Part shown: piece after piece, positions 42,721-54,318 of the stretch
How positions within the stretch are numbered: the first letter of the stretch is position 1
Layout: every line of letters starts with the position of its first letter
Origin: Rotaria macrura
Taxonomy: Eukaryota; Rotifera; Eurotatoria; Philodinida; Philodinidae
DNA: 64,000 nt
Reading direction: 5' to 3'
Assembly (NCBI GenBank): GCA_900239685.1
Contig: OENT01000002.1
Location: 124,001 to 188,000, forward strand
The notes under the pieces: model-generated
Databases searched by the model: none
Seen by the model: only the letters and a program-made list of their open reading frames with translations
What the model was told of the DNA's origin: nothing
Translations under genes and position numbers: made by a program

Positions 42721-45700
42721 TTATTGAATTAATGGATCATTTTCATCATCATCATCTCCATCTTCTAACATATGTTCAACAGTATATTCTTGAATATTTG
42801 ATTCACGTGCACGACATATTTTCACAACACAACTTGCAAGAAAAACCTCAAAAAACAAAACTATGAGATACTTCATGAAAATACATGTATACTTACGAAA
42901 AGAAACAGCCAACTAAGAAAAAAATAAACAGCTCCAAAAAACCAAACTTTATAGAAGAATCGAAGTAGGATGCGACCCATAACAGTCATTTGACAGTCAT
43001 CTAAATAGAAAAAAAATGAAGACATTAGTAGTACAATAAGCTTAACATAATTTATACCTGTTGTCACGTATTGTGTACATGGTTTTACAATAACTTCTGT
43101 TCCATTCTAAATAAATGACAATATTTAAAATATGACTTAAATAAAATTCTCTATTTACTATTAACTTCGATTTCATTGAGAATCATTATTTTAAATAGCA
43201 TAGACTAACTTTTTTGTTCCTATGTTTTCGAAAAATATTCTTCAAAATACGGATAACTAGTTGACAAAGTTACTTTTGCAAGAAAATACTCAAAGATTAT
43301 TTTACAATAGAGATTTTCCTTTTAAATTTCTAATATTAGTTTTATACGTAGACAAGTATTTATCATGTATTACGAAATAATCTCTTCGAATTACATAATT
43401 TCATAAAGTAGAACTACATGAAAACGTTAAATTTTGTTATTATAAGAACATCTTCGAATCGTTACCAACAGAATGTATAAAAAGTTCATAATCGTGCAAC
43501 TGTTTCGACGTATATTCCATATTTGAATATATCCAAATTCAAGTAAGCAGTCTTAACGATGTGAATTATTTTTCTAACTCATTCCAAGATTAATATGTTC
43601 TACGTAGCGAACAGAGAAGGGTTCATATCTGACGAAACACGTTGTCATAAAATAATAATTTTACTTTAGATACATATTATTGATCGAATAAGAGATTCTA
43701 ATTGGAAGTAAGTAGTTTCTTCTGGGAACGCACCTTGTTTGAGAAATACAACTATGGATCTCTTTTGTAAAGAACAAAATCATAAACTATTAAGTTGCAA
43801 ACATTAACTGATATACAAGAGTATCTCTATGAGAAATGGAAATTGTCATGTTATTCATGCACACAGAATGTACGTAACGTTCATATTTAAGAAAAGAAAA
43901 TGTTCGATATCAATCTTCATTAGATTCGTTATATATATCTACGATCAGATTTTTCTATAGGATAATCGATAAGTCTAAAGCGAATCCTTTTCATCGTTTG
44001 GTAATAAAACAACAACATGCATTGATTACTATGGGAATTCATTATAAAATCAAAAAAAAGTAATATCTTTAAGTTTCAAAGTAATTCTATATTATCAAAT
44101 CACTATACCTACATTTACTATTAATGCATAGTGTTGATCACCATAAATTGAATATTGAGGTATAAGTAGATAGATAAAAGCATTGATAGCTACCACAATA
44201 AACATCATCAACGAAGAAAGCATGAGTATAGCTTGTGGTTTAGTTCGTCCACGAGAGAATCTATACATCTTTCAAAAGGAATACCAACATGTAGAATATT
44301 GTAAAACATACACGATTTCTACATACTCGAACCCAAAAATACCAAATACCAAGTTGTTGTAAGCCAAATATTGATGTTACAATTATGTACAGCAGTAAAA
44401 GAGATAAAACAACGTAACTCACTGGATAGAACTACAAGAATATACATAACTATGACTTATTTGTTTTTCAAATGTAAATTTGTTCTTTCTCCTACTTTTC
44501 CAGTCCATGTTATAATCAAATCAATTGGATTTGGTAATGTTTTATTTCCTTGTGCATATATTTGTTTAAAACTTACGAAATGTATGCACTTGTTAATGTT
44601 GCTCAATAATAATGATATGAATATAAGTATAGCCAATAAAAGTAATAAAAAACCGCATATCATTTGTAGGGGTCGATAAATAAAACGACATTTAAAAAGT
44701 AAACTTCGACGTACAATTTGAATTGATTCTTCATTACGACTAAATGCTGCTTTCTTTTGTTCAAGACTATCTAAAACAAACAGAATCAATATTCAAATTG
44801 ATCTATGTTCATATTCGATATAACTGACCTAATTTACGTTTCTCCTGCGAAGGCATCTTTGCATAACGTGGATACTGAGATAATAAAAAAAGAAAGTTCA
44901 TTATTTATTAAAAGTCCAGAAAAATAGATTTACCTTAGTTTTTAATGCATCTATTTGATTTTGTATATCTGTAAGTTGTTCTTGAATAGATTTTTCTTGT
45001 AATTTTGCACTTCTTTTGCCACGAATCAATGATAATGGAAAAGCGATTGAACCATAACCCTAAAGAAAAGCATCTTATTCATGTCAATGTAGAGTATTAA
45101 ATAGTTTCTTTTACTGTGTATATTGTTAAAAGAAGAAAACCAACAATACTTAATGTAAATATTGAAAACGATATGGAATCTTCCACTCCTAAAAACATTC
45201 AATTCGTTTTCTTCAATGAAATCGAAGGAATACTGCTATTATTGACTTACTTGAACTATCAAAATGATTAATTAAATATTTAACATTTTCCCATTCGCTG
45301 GTTGAATTATCGGTTGGTAGTGTAGCTAGTTGTGGTACAAATATTCTAACAAGAAATAAAATTTTTAAGACAACTATTTAAAAGATGATAAAAATTTACC
45401 CAAGTATTATTAAAATAATAAGAAAAATCATAAATCCAACCGTCCATTTCAATGCTGCACAAATTCTCTAGATAAAAAATTATTCAGTTTCTTTTTAGGA
45501 TTATCTGCTTCGTTTAAGAAAAAAAAAATTTTTCTCGTACTTTTGATATTCTTTCTTCTTGCTCTTCTTTCTCTTCATAATAGAAGAAAAGAAATGGATT
45601 GACAAGAAAAGCCATTACAATAACAAGACCATATAAGACTTGAAATAAATAAAAAAATGCATAACTACTTTTCTGTGAATTCGTAGTTGTTGAACATTTA

Positions 45701-46826
45701 AACTGAGTATATCGATTTTTAAGTGATAAAAACATGATCCGTTTAATTTTCGATACAATACAGCATTTTAAAATAGTCAAAAGAATAAATTAGCTTTATA
45801 TGTGAAGCTTATAGGTACGTATAAGAACAAGTTATTAAAAAGAAAAATCATATATCCATATATTCTACGCATATATACTTTGATGAAAATCATCAATGCG
45901 ATAAAAGAAATGATTAACAAATCATTGGTACATACACAATAAAATATAGAAAGAAATAGACCGTTATGCATTTGAAGGATTTGTTTATTCTGTTCGTATT
46001 CTATTCACATTCAAATTCATGCCAAAAAAAAATAATTCCAATCGAATAGTAACAGTCGGTAGATTTGTAATTTTGGAATATACCCGGGGATAGTTTCATA
46101 AATACTAGACTCTCTATCCGCTGATAATTATTCTACTGTGGTCTCTGGACTATTGTTCTCAGGATAATAATCTAGAACCGATATATCAACAATATCATGA
46201 ATGAAGGTGTAGCATGAACGACGTGAAATGTATCTATTCTATAGAAGTGCATTGAATTTTTAGGACGAATGAATCAGATGCCGATCGATTAAGTCACCCC
46301 TACAAATATGTATAGCGATGAGAAATATTGAATTTTCAACTGGGCTACATTTAGTTGCTGATTCTTTCAGTTGAGTAGTTTTCACCTACCATAATATCCA
46401 ATTTCGACATATTTTTGAATTTCATCTCTCGATGTTTGATTTTGCGTCCATTCCTAGAAATATTTACAAACCCACAATTATATATGTATTGAACTTGATA
46501 CTTTTTCCCGAACTTTAAATGTTCCATTAGGATTTTTCATAAACGATACAAGAATAACATCTGTTGGCAATAGAGATGCTGTCATTAGAGCTATAATCAA
46601 TGAAATTGCACAGACAGTTGTAACCAAATAATCTCGATTTCGTTTTTGTTGATAACGTAACGTAAATGATATTGAAAAAATACCAATCAACTAAGAATGG
46701 AAATGAGAAAAAGAAAACAAAAAGATTGTATTGAGTATTTAATAAACAAAAGAATACACTCTCAATACATACAAAGCCAACAATAGCAAATGGCAACCAA
46801 CTGCCAAGTGATGCTAAAACCAACAT
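42721..46826 (-). CDS. LMBRD1: LMBR1 domain-containing protein 1, lysosomal cobalamin transport
   Basis: Multi-pass lysosomal membrane protein needed, with ABCD4, to release vitamin B12 from lysosomes into the cytosol. Fifteen minus-strand exons: 46826-46773, 46690-46514, 46453-46390, 45638-45541, 45467-45400, 45345-45251, 45188-45115, 45059-44934, 44874-44829, 44770-44496, 44431-44327, 44268-44113, 43106-43058, 43000-42897, 42846-42721. Total 1,617 nt, 538 aa; human is 540 aa. Family blocks: ISLIIALMTASLLPTDVILV then KNPNGTFK, FLFFYYEEKEEQEE, GYGSIAFPLSLIRGKRSA, a charged coiled segment, ISLLLSNINKCIHF, LGIWYFWVRMYRFSRGRTKP, IPQYSIYGDQHY, VWFFGAVYFFLSWLF, and an acidic tail ending DENDPLIQ. 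In exon 10 a good GTAAGT after CIHF is not used: reading through gives GNKTLPNPIDL, matching human GANLSNPLNML. The 1-kb intron 44112-43107 shows nothing recognisable. Confidence 0.94.
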
Positions 46827-47190
46827 TATTTGTTGAACAGAACAAAAGAATAAATCTTAAAAAAAAGAAGATTATGTAAACAGATAAGATTAGACATATG
46901 AATAAATGTATGAATTCGTAATCGAGAATAAAAAACATCTTGATTATGTGAATAGTGATAATGATCATCTCATCATCATCGAACATACAAAGACAAAGCT
47001 GTGACGAGACAAATGAGTGGGCGAGGCATTTTCGAGATAGTCAATTGAATATATGCTAAGACATCAATAGAAAAGAACAATAGTTGGATCAACATGGATT
47101 TGAATTTTTTATGATTCAAATGTTCAACTATAAAAGGGAAGAAGAATCTCTTCTTCGATCATTCAATTTCATTCTCTACGTCAAACTACA
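46827..47190. promoter_or_regulatory. Divergent promoter region between LMBRD1 and the Hint-protein gene
   Basis: 364 bp separates the two start codons. On the plus side a TATA box (TATAAAAG, 47129-47136) lies about 55 bp before the Hint-protein ATG, at a plausible distance if the 5' UTR is short. No equivalent TATA is evident on the LMBRD1 side. Confidence 0.45.
47129..47136 (+). promoter_or_regulatory. TATA box of the Hint-protein gene
   Basis: TATAAAAG, a full consensus match, sits 55-62 bp upstream of the ATG at 47191. TATA promoters are commoner on regulated, tissue-restricted genes than on housekeeping genes. Confidence 0.5.
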
Positions 47191-48404
47191 ATGATGAGCA
47201 GTCGTCGTTTTTTTTATTTAACTTTATTCTTCCTGTACCATTTCGATTTGATAACATCATCGACTGCTAACTGTCCTGTTGAAGGTAGAAGAACATCATC
47301 TGAACAGCAGAATGACATTAGATATTGTTTCATGTTTCAGCTGATCCAGCAACGATTCTCAGCTGTGTAGCTATAGATGCTGTTGGTTTAGTGTCTGCAA
47401 CTAAAGGAAATATTAGAGTATTTTGTACTATGGCGGAACGTTTTATGGAATGTGTTAAAACAAAAACGCGAGGTTGCATAGGCGAAGAAGTAAGATCAAT
47501 AGACTGTTCATTTTCATTTAATTACAATAGAACTTTTTATACTTCTCATAGTTTGTACGTGGGTCTCTGTCAGAATTAATTGAACTATCACAAAAATGTT
47601 GTGTAAATAAAGATGAAAAGATGAGTGACGAATGTCCATTTTTTAGTGAGTTCTCATTATCTGTATGTAAAATTGTGATTTAAATCTTTAATTTTGTTTT
47701 TCAGCAAAACCTCAATGTTTTTCATTAAATGATACAACGAAAACACAGGATGGCAATGAAATATCGATTGAAAATCTAAAAATAGGTGAAAAAGTATTGG
47801 CCATTGATCACAATGATCAAATAATATCAACTGAAATTATTGCTATTTTACATTATGAACGCAATTCACCAGGTACATCTGATGAAATGAAAATCATTAG
47901 ATCGGGAATTCAAATGAAAAATTATTACTTTTTGTTCTAGCCCTTTTCTACACCTTTAAAACTGAATCAGGTCATCAGATTTCCTTAACACCTGAACATC
48001 TCATTTACATCGGTAATCAAACATATATTCAAGCTCGTTATATTGACCTAAAAGAACATAAACTATTCATTGCTGGAAAAAATGGTCAATTACAATCATC
48101 AAGTATTCATTCGATTGATTTACAAATTAAACATGGCTACGCAACACCCGTTACTCAACATGGAACATTACTTGTCAACAGTGTTAGTTCATCGTGCTAT
48201 GCATCTATTCATCATCATCGTATAGGGCACTTGGCTATGGCGCCGTTACGTTGGCTTCATCAAGCAAAACAAATATTTGGTTTAATTGATAAAAATGAAA
48301 CAAATGAAAATGGAGTTCATTGGTATCCAAAAGCCTTAAACAATATTGCTCATATGTTACTTCCATTTCCTGATATGTTTATAACAACTTCAGGGAAAAT
48401 ATAA
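47191..48404 (+). CDS. Secreted Cys-rich protein with C-terminal hedgehog-type Hint (Hog) domain
   Basis: Five exons, 47191-47284, 47341-47489, 47552-47645, 47705-47872 and 47941-48404, total 969 nt (322 aa). Residues 1-26 form a signal peptide (FFYLTLFFLYHFDLI). Residues 27-116 hold eight cysteines (NC, LSC, VFC, MEC, RGC, KCC, DEC) and no similarity to the hedgehog signalling (Hedge) domain. From Cys117 the sequence is a Hint domain: CFSLNDTTKTQDG, ISIENLKIGEKVLAID, LFYTFKTESGHQISLTPEHL (T185-x-x-H188) and SSCYASIHHHRIGHLAMAPL near Cys254, as in hedgehog C-terminal domains. In hedgehogs this domain cleaves at the Gly-Cys bond and attaches cholesterol to the N-terminal fragment. Here Gln precedes the Cys, and a Glu (164) stands about where hedgehog has its catalytic Asp. 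Autocleavage is therefore likely, sterol transfer uncertain. It resembles nematode hedgehog-related proteins in architecture. An AATAAA lies at 48533. Confidence 0.85.
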
Positions 48405-50232
48405 GATTACAAATAGAAAAGATCAGCCAAAATGTGTTTCGTTTACTATACAATGTATATTAATCCAGTTAAAACAATGAAAAAAAGAGATTAAAATTTA
48501 ATCGATCAAAAATGATTTCTTCATCAACAAAAAATAAAGATAGTATCTTATATGTAGAAAACTAAAAAAAAACTATTTACTAACCTGATGTTTTTTTTAT
48601 AATGCAATAAAACGAATTCTATAAAAGATGATGAATATCTCTTGTTGTTTCTTTTTTTTCCTTTTTTGAGTCATTGCCATATCTTTGAAAAGGAATAGTC
48701 AAGAATATGATCGACAGTCGACAGAAACGAATCATAAGAAAGATAACCAACAGATGACAGTAGATTTTGAAATGCTTTCAAATCTAGATGACAAATTGAG
48801 TTTTTAGCTCAATAAATGAACCACTAGAACAATCAGCACTAATAAATTTTCATGTTCAAATGAAAGATCACTTCTTATAAGCTTTGTTAATTATTCACTA
48901 CGTAACTATTTCGTGTTCAACAGAGTCAGTCGTTATATACATGTGAATCTATTTCACGTTTATGATGAAAACTTAATTAAGTTTGTCTTCAGTTATCTTT
49001 CATATTAATACTGCATGAATTTTATTTTCTATACAGTATTGGTTTTGATGACTATGTGCTAAATTAAATCAAATACGTGACAAAATAAAATTACAATTGA
49101 GTTACAGATAATCCCATGTATTTGTCTTATATTCATCGACTTTCAATACTGGTATTTTCATACTTAGCGTTTAATGACAATACTTCAGAGACATAATAAA
49201 AATATTTCTCAAAGATGAACAAACACTACTCAACGTACATGAATGCGTCACTCATTGAACTCTTTCAGTATGAGAATAATGAATTCAATTGAGCTTCTAT
49301 GCTCTTCTCGATCCCTTTTGGCTTACTAATTATTTAATAGCTTTTGTATTCATGTAAGATTATGTAAATTAGGATTGTTATGATTCTTAATTTATGGAGT
49401 CTAGTTATACCATATCGTATAGTCATACTATCTAATATTTCATTTCTGTCGTGAGTGAAAATCATTTAACAACCGATACCGGTACTAGGTTTTAGAACAA
49501 GCTAGTGAAAAATAATAACTTCCACATCCTTCGAAGTAGTATCTCTGAAACAACAACTTATCAAACATATCATTTTAGCTAGACATTTTAAAAGTCTGAT
49601 AGTTAGTAAATCAGAGTTCAGTAGATTGTAGAGAAAACACATATTTTATCTGAAATCATTCAAAACGAGTCCATTTTACAAGTAACGATAAAATTCTTGA
49701 ATTCACTTCTATGACTAATATACTTGACATACTAGCGCAGGTCTTGATCAATTTTCTATTCATTTTCAACAACATCCGATCGATAAATCATTCCAATTCT
49801 CTCGCATCCAAGAACAAAGAATGCCAATAAAAAGAAAAACATCATATCAGTAGACCTTATCTATATTGTTACCATACTCTTCGAACAGAAACCATTAATA
49901 ATGATTAAAAAATGTTCATCATTTTGACGATCCATTTCGAATGACATTAAAATGTTTATTGAGGATCATGCTAAGAAATTCAAGTTTAAAACAATTTACA
50001 AAACAAAGTTACAAGTAATCAATCACATAAAATCAACTCTGAAATTTTCTGTGAAAAAAGAACTTTGATAAAGATTTCATTGGATCTATGCAGAAGACCC
50101 AAGTATTTGAGAACCACTGTACGTTTCAGGCACACCAGCATATTCTATACTGTAGAAAATAAATCAAATCAATTCTTCTTATATTGAGACTGAATGATGC
50201 GAATTTCATCTAATATCAAGGTTAGATGAATA
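48405..50232. other. Intergenic stretch, no gene seen
   Basis: 1.8 kb of A/T-rich sequence after the Hint-protein gene. It holds that gene's AATAAA signal (48533-48538). I see no supported open frame, RNA gene or clear repeat. Confidence 0.6.
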
Positions 50233-50483
50233 CCCAGGTCGATCAAAACGGATATCCGTTACGGACCGTTGAGTGGACGCAGTTCTACGGACCGTAACAT
50301 CATTAAAATAGGGCCGTATACGGCCGTATTTTCACAGTATACGATCCTTTATTACTGTGCCCAGAAATAGCACCGTACACGGAGCCGCGTACTGTGAAAA
50401 TACGGCCGTATACGGCCCTATTTTAATGATGTTACGGTCCGTAGAACTGCGTCCACTCAACGTTCCGTATCGTTCGACCTGGG
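50233..50483. mobile_element. CCCAGG-ended word-repeat element 1
   Basis: A 251-bp element with terminal inverted repeats CCCAGGTCGATCAAAACGG / (reverse strand) CCCAGGTCGAACGATACGG, flanked by TA on both sides (50231-50232, 50484-50485). Within it, 50267-50339 and 50390-50462 are perfect 73-bp inverted copies around a 50-bp spacer. The arms are made of variants of CCGTATACGGCC, TACGGACCGT and similar. No coding capacity. Confidence 0.75.
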
Positions 50484-50705
50484 TAGTTTTCGAACATAAA
50501 TGTTAAGTCTCATTTTCACATGAAAACTAATAATGGCAATCACATTTGTTAACTTTTCGAAAACTAAATGAGAATATGGAAAGTTAGAAAGTGAACTTTA
50601 CATTTGACGTAAGCACTAATCGATTTTTTAATGGAAAGTATGAGCTGAGTGTATCAACCTTACTAGTTCTTGTTATTTCTGAAGGAACTAAAGCACTCTC
50701 GGCAC

Positions 50706-51223
50706 TATAAAAACAAGCAACGCAGCACAAACGTCTCTGTCTCTCTTATGAAAGAATTTCATATTGTTGGAAATATCAATTTCAAGGCAGAAAATACAAG
50801 AAATCATCTCTTCATCTAGGTTAAAGAACAGCGTTCAATAGAGTGAATGCGATTGCATAGAATTACACTTCTGAGATAAGAACAAGAACATTAGGTAAGC
50901 AGTGCAACAAGGTTCTGGGTACTAAGCAGCTCATATATTCAAATGAAACATTCTTTGTTTTCATCTTTCTTTTTCTTTTGTTGAAAAACACAGAGCCTCC
51001 ATTGAGCGAAGCCCTTGACAGATTACAAGACCTCGGGTATTCTATTTTTTCTTATCGTTTAAAAATTACAACGGGGTGTCTTCTATTATGTCCTTTAAAA
51101 GAAGAATATTTTCTTATATTATATACTCAACTATGTAGTTTTTATTTAAAAAATCCTTTTTTACACACTTATATTGATTTTCAAGGAACACTGGACATTT
51201 TTAATGCTAGTAAAGACAAATAA
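50706..51223 (+). other. Candidate small orphan gene (TATA box plus terminal exon)
   Basis: A TATA box (TATAAAAA, 50706-50713) is followed by about 180 bp, then a splice-donor-like AGGTAAGCAG near 50892. After a pyrimidine-rich stretch comes an acceptor CACAG at 50991-50995. The frame after it runs to a stop at 51223 and encodes about 76 residues beginning EPPLSEALDRLQDLGYSIF and ending TLDIFNASKDK. The peptide matches no family I recognise. No in-frame ATG could be found in the upstream segment, so coding status is unproven. It may instead be a fragment of a degraded gene in this transposon-rich region. Confidence 0.25.
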
Positions 51224-51440
51224 AGTCAACAATCTACGTATAATAAAAGAACATTTCACAAAACTAACATTTTTATTATAAAATGTAAAAGATCGCATGC
51301 AATAAGATTAATTGAAAATTGAATAGAAGAATATTTTTCATAGGATAAAACAAGTATTTAACAAAATTATCTTATTTCATACAATCAAAATATTATTAAA
51401 AAATATTTTACTTTTACCACACATCCTTTAAGCTGAGATT
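51224..51440. other. A/T-rich spacer
   Basis: No recognisable feature lies between the orphan exon and the interrupted minus-strand frame. Confidence 0.5.
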
Positions 51441-51969
51441 TTAATGCTGAGTTCTAATTAGTGAATTTGTAATTTCTTGTTGTTTTTGTAAATCATGATT
51501 TTGATTATCAGTTTCTACTTCAATTCCCAGGTCGACGATTACGGACTTCGTATACGGCTGTAAACAACCGTATAGGGTCGTATTTTAGCGTTTTACATGG
51601 TTCAGTATTACGGTCGTATATCACCGTATTGTATACGGGCAAATACGGAGAAATACGGTGGAAAACGGTAACCGTTTACGGATTTTGTATACGAGGACCG
51701 TAAACGATCGTTTTACTCTCCGTATATCGTCGTATCCCTTCGTATACGACACGGAGATATAAGATCGTAATACTGGACCATGTATTTTGCCGTATTCCTC
51801 CGTATACGGTCGTTTACGGCCGTGCTTGTTCGACCTCGGTTGATTCCATTGAATTTTGATCGAATTTATACCAATAAATGTAGCTTGGTTGAATAATTGA
51901 ATTATCTGTCCACGTATAACCGAATGAAAGAGATGCAGTTTGAAAATGAACTGATTTTAAAGTATACAT
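51441..51969 (-). pseudogene. Minus-strand ORF interrupted by an element insertion
   Basis: A frame starts at ATG 51969-51967 (MYTLKSVHFQ...), reads through FGYTWTDNSIIQPSYIYWY and reaches ...QNSMES at 51841. The 314-bp element at 51526-51839 cuts it there. If the element and one copy of its 2-bp duplication are mentally removed, the frame continues as IEVETDNQNHDLQKQQ... to TAA at 51443-51441, giving 70 residues. The product is not recognised. It lies directly downstream of the broken transposase piece on the same strand and could be a host-gene 3' exon or part of the same old transposon. Confidence 0.4.
51526..51839. mobile_element. CCCAGG-ended word-repeat element 2
   Basis: A 314-bp element with left end CCCAGGTCGACGATTACGG and, on the reverse strand, right end CCGAGGTCGAACAAGCACGG, flanked by TT on both sides (51524-51525, 51840-51841). 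The interior is almost entirely permutations of CGTATACGG / CCGTAT / TACGGTCGT with no long perfect arms. The reading frame it interrupts gives independent support for the borders and the 2-bp duplication. Confidence 0.75.
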
Positions 51970-51972
51970 TCA

Positions 51973-53487
51973 CTAGGGCGAGTACATGCTTAAGCCGTTA
52001 ATCTTGTACATAATATACGTTATGAGAAGATGACCTTCAATTTCGTTTTTGGTGTCGAAGTCGTTGATACAACATTTTGATTGATCGCCCCATACATTTA
52101 ATGGTGATTCATCCATGCTACAAACGTCATATTCCGTAAAGCACCCTTTAACACCATGTTGTGGACCCAATCGACCTGATCGTCTTAGAAAAGCTTTTAA
52201 GCGCAGCCCTATTAAGGCTAAAATGTGGAACTCACATATCTATAGCTTCATGTGCTAATAGAAAACAAAGAAAATGTAATATGACGAATTTTTTCGAATC
52301 TTCTTTCTCCGATAGGCACCCTGTTTTTCATTTTTATTGCTGCTATTCACTCGTTAGTTTCCGATTTTTGTTGTTCATTTTTCTTATTAAAAACATCGGA
52401 AAAAGCGGCAAATAATGTTTTGATATATGACGATAATAGAATACTGGATGCTATGTCTGTAATGGATTCATACACTGGTTCCTATGGCCTGTAATGAGGG
52501 AGGGGGCATTGGTACCCCTATGGGTGGGGGAGGGGGGGNNNNNNNNNNNNGGGGGGGGGGAGTTTTGGTATCCCCTATGGGGACCTCTGAAATCTCCTGA
52601 GGGGGGAGTCTGAAAACCCTTGGGTGTGGGGCGTCTGGACCTTGGGACTATGTCTGTATCCGGAGGATGGGGAGCATCAAAACTCACACTCTTAAAATCA
52701 CTATTTTCTTCGAAAACGTATGTCAGTTTCACAAAAGAGAGGAAATTTTCAATTAATAGATGATCTTCTGAAAGAGAAATCCTTTGCCTTCTTATAGGCT
52801 TTTTGCAACGATAATCTGTGTCTTTTCAAAAATCTTGTATACCATTTTATAGATGGTTCTTTGCTTTTGGTTTCAGTACAATTTTTTTCCTTGTCTTATC
52901 ATACTTTTAAATGTTACTTTATCTTTACAAACATTGATGGCTTCTTGATCAAAGCCACGCTTTGATCGATGCTATTTGATAGTTGTTCGTCCAAACCATA
53001 GTGGGCCAGCTTCGCACAAGCACCGCCAATTCGTTCACGTTTTTTCCTTTACCATCTTTGTCCTTTACCATCTTGGCGAGCTGATTTTCATGCTTCTTCC
53101 ATTCACGTATCATTTTTCTTGCGCATTTATACTTTAATTCGAGTTTATGCAGAGAAGCACCTTTATTAAATTCGGAAACAATCTTAAGTTTTTCTTCAAA
53201 ACCCCTTTGTCGGCGTTTAGTTGATTAACAACAACTAATGGTTTCGATGTTGAAGAAGTGGATGATTGGTTAAGACAAATGATTGAATTTCCAAGCTCAT
53301 CTTCCCTGCTGTACTCGTTGTTATAGTAAGATTGAGTCGAAAAAAAATCTTCATTTACTCGTTGTATATCATCAACTTGGATATCAGAACTAATTGAACT
53401 AATGTCAGAATCAGATTCTTGATTAATATCCTCTTCGTCGATATTTAATGGTAGTAGATGAGAATTCGGCATAAGACCTTTATCCAT
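51973..53487 (-). pseudogene. Degraded pogo/Tigger-like transposase
   Basis: Pieces of a Tc1/mariner-superfamily, pogo-type transposase lie in order on the minus strand. An acidic N-terminal segment begins at 53487. Near 53130-52910 is a CENP-B/Brinker-like helix-turn-helix (LHKLELKYKCARKMIREWKK) followed by RERIGGA; the two need a frame change. A second helix-turn-helix signature WYTRFLKRHRLSLQKA follows (about 52850-52800), then LIENFLSFVKLTYVF in another frame near 52710. About 52170-52040 is a block with FTEYDVCSMDESPLNVWGDQ, where MDES fits the first catalytic Asp of the DDE domain. The rest of the DDE domain is absent. A G-rich tract with an N gap interrupts it. It is not functional. 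The family call rests on motifs only. Confidence 0.55.
52490..52690. repeat. G-rich tract with internal assembly gap
   Basis: Repeated words of the type CCCTATGGGG and long G runs occupy about 200 bp within the transposase remnant. Twelve Ns (52539-52550) sit between two poly-G runs. The true length of the tract is unknown. The plus strand could form G-quadruplexes. Confidence 0.7.
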
Positions 53488-54318
53488 AAGAAATGCTGCA
53501 TGCTTATTCAGTTATGAATACAATCAGACAATTGACCACTCGTGAAATGAAAAGATGTGAATAAAAACGAATTGAAATCGATCAAAGCACGCGCTGTTTC
53601 TATATGAGACATTCATATGTCTATTAATTAAGCTCTGTGTTCTTCAATTAGATTCAAAAGCGCTTTGAACAGAAAAAAGAACAGAAAAAGAATTTTGAAA
53701 TGAATTCAAGAAACACAAAAGAAAATAGCTAGTGTAGCCAGAATAGAAAAACTGAAAAATCAATCATTAGAAGGGGGTGTAACGGCACTGCGTGTCGTTG
53801 CTTACAATTGTTTGGTCATTATCCGGTGACTTCTCTATCTTGCTCTTCTTCTTAGAATCTATTTTCTACATACAAGAGAAATAACAACTTTTTCTTCTCG
53901 CGCTCTTATTCAGAATAAATAACAACTTGTTAGAATTGAGTCGTTTCTTTCTCTCGGTGTGCCTATTATAGTTACTGTCAACAAGACAATATCTATATAC
54001 ATATGTGAATATACGAGTTGTGATTTCATTCTTTTATTCTAATTTCTGCAATTGACACTCAATTAATTATCTTTCTAAAATAACTGATTAAAAATAAAAT
54101 GAATTAATCAACCTTATTATTGTTCAACTGACATTGAGATAATCATTAACATCTAAAGGTATATCATCTCAGGGGGTCTTTTAATATGTCTTTTGCGTTC
54201 TTTACTCAAGGAGGGTCTTCAAATGTGTCATAGGCTTTAGATCAACAAGTTCAAGTGATGTGGCATAATCATTAATGGTATTCATGTTTTGCATGGACTT
54301 CAAGAACACAGACAGAAA
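53488..54318. other. Spacer, no gene seen
   Basis: About 830 bp of A/T-rich sequence upstream of the transposase remnant. No coding frame or RNA gene is recognised. Confidence 0.5.

Noticed and set aside
44456..44576. Strong GTAAGT donor (minus strand) after CIHF in LMBRD1 exon 10
   Set aside because: Using it would delete GNKTLPNPIDL, which aligns with the human loop; reading through to the GTAGGA donor keeps the family alignment and the phase.
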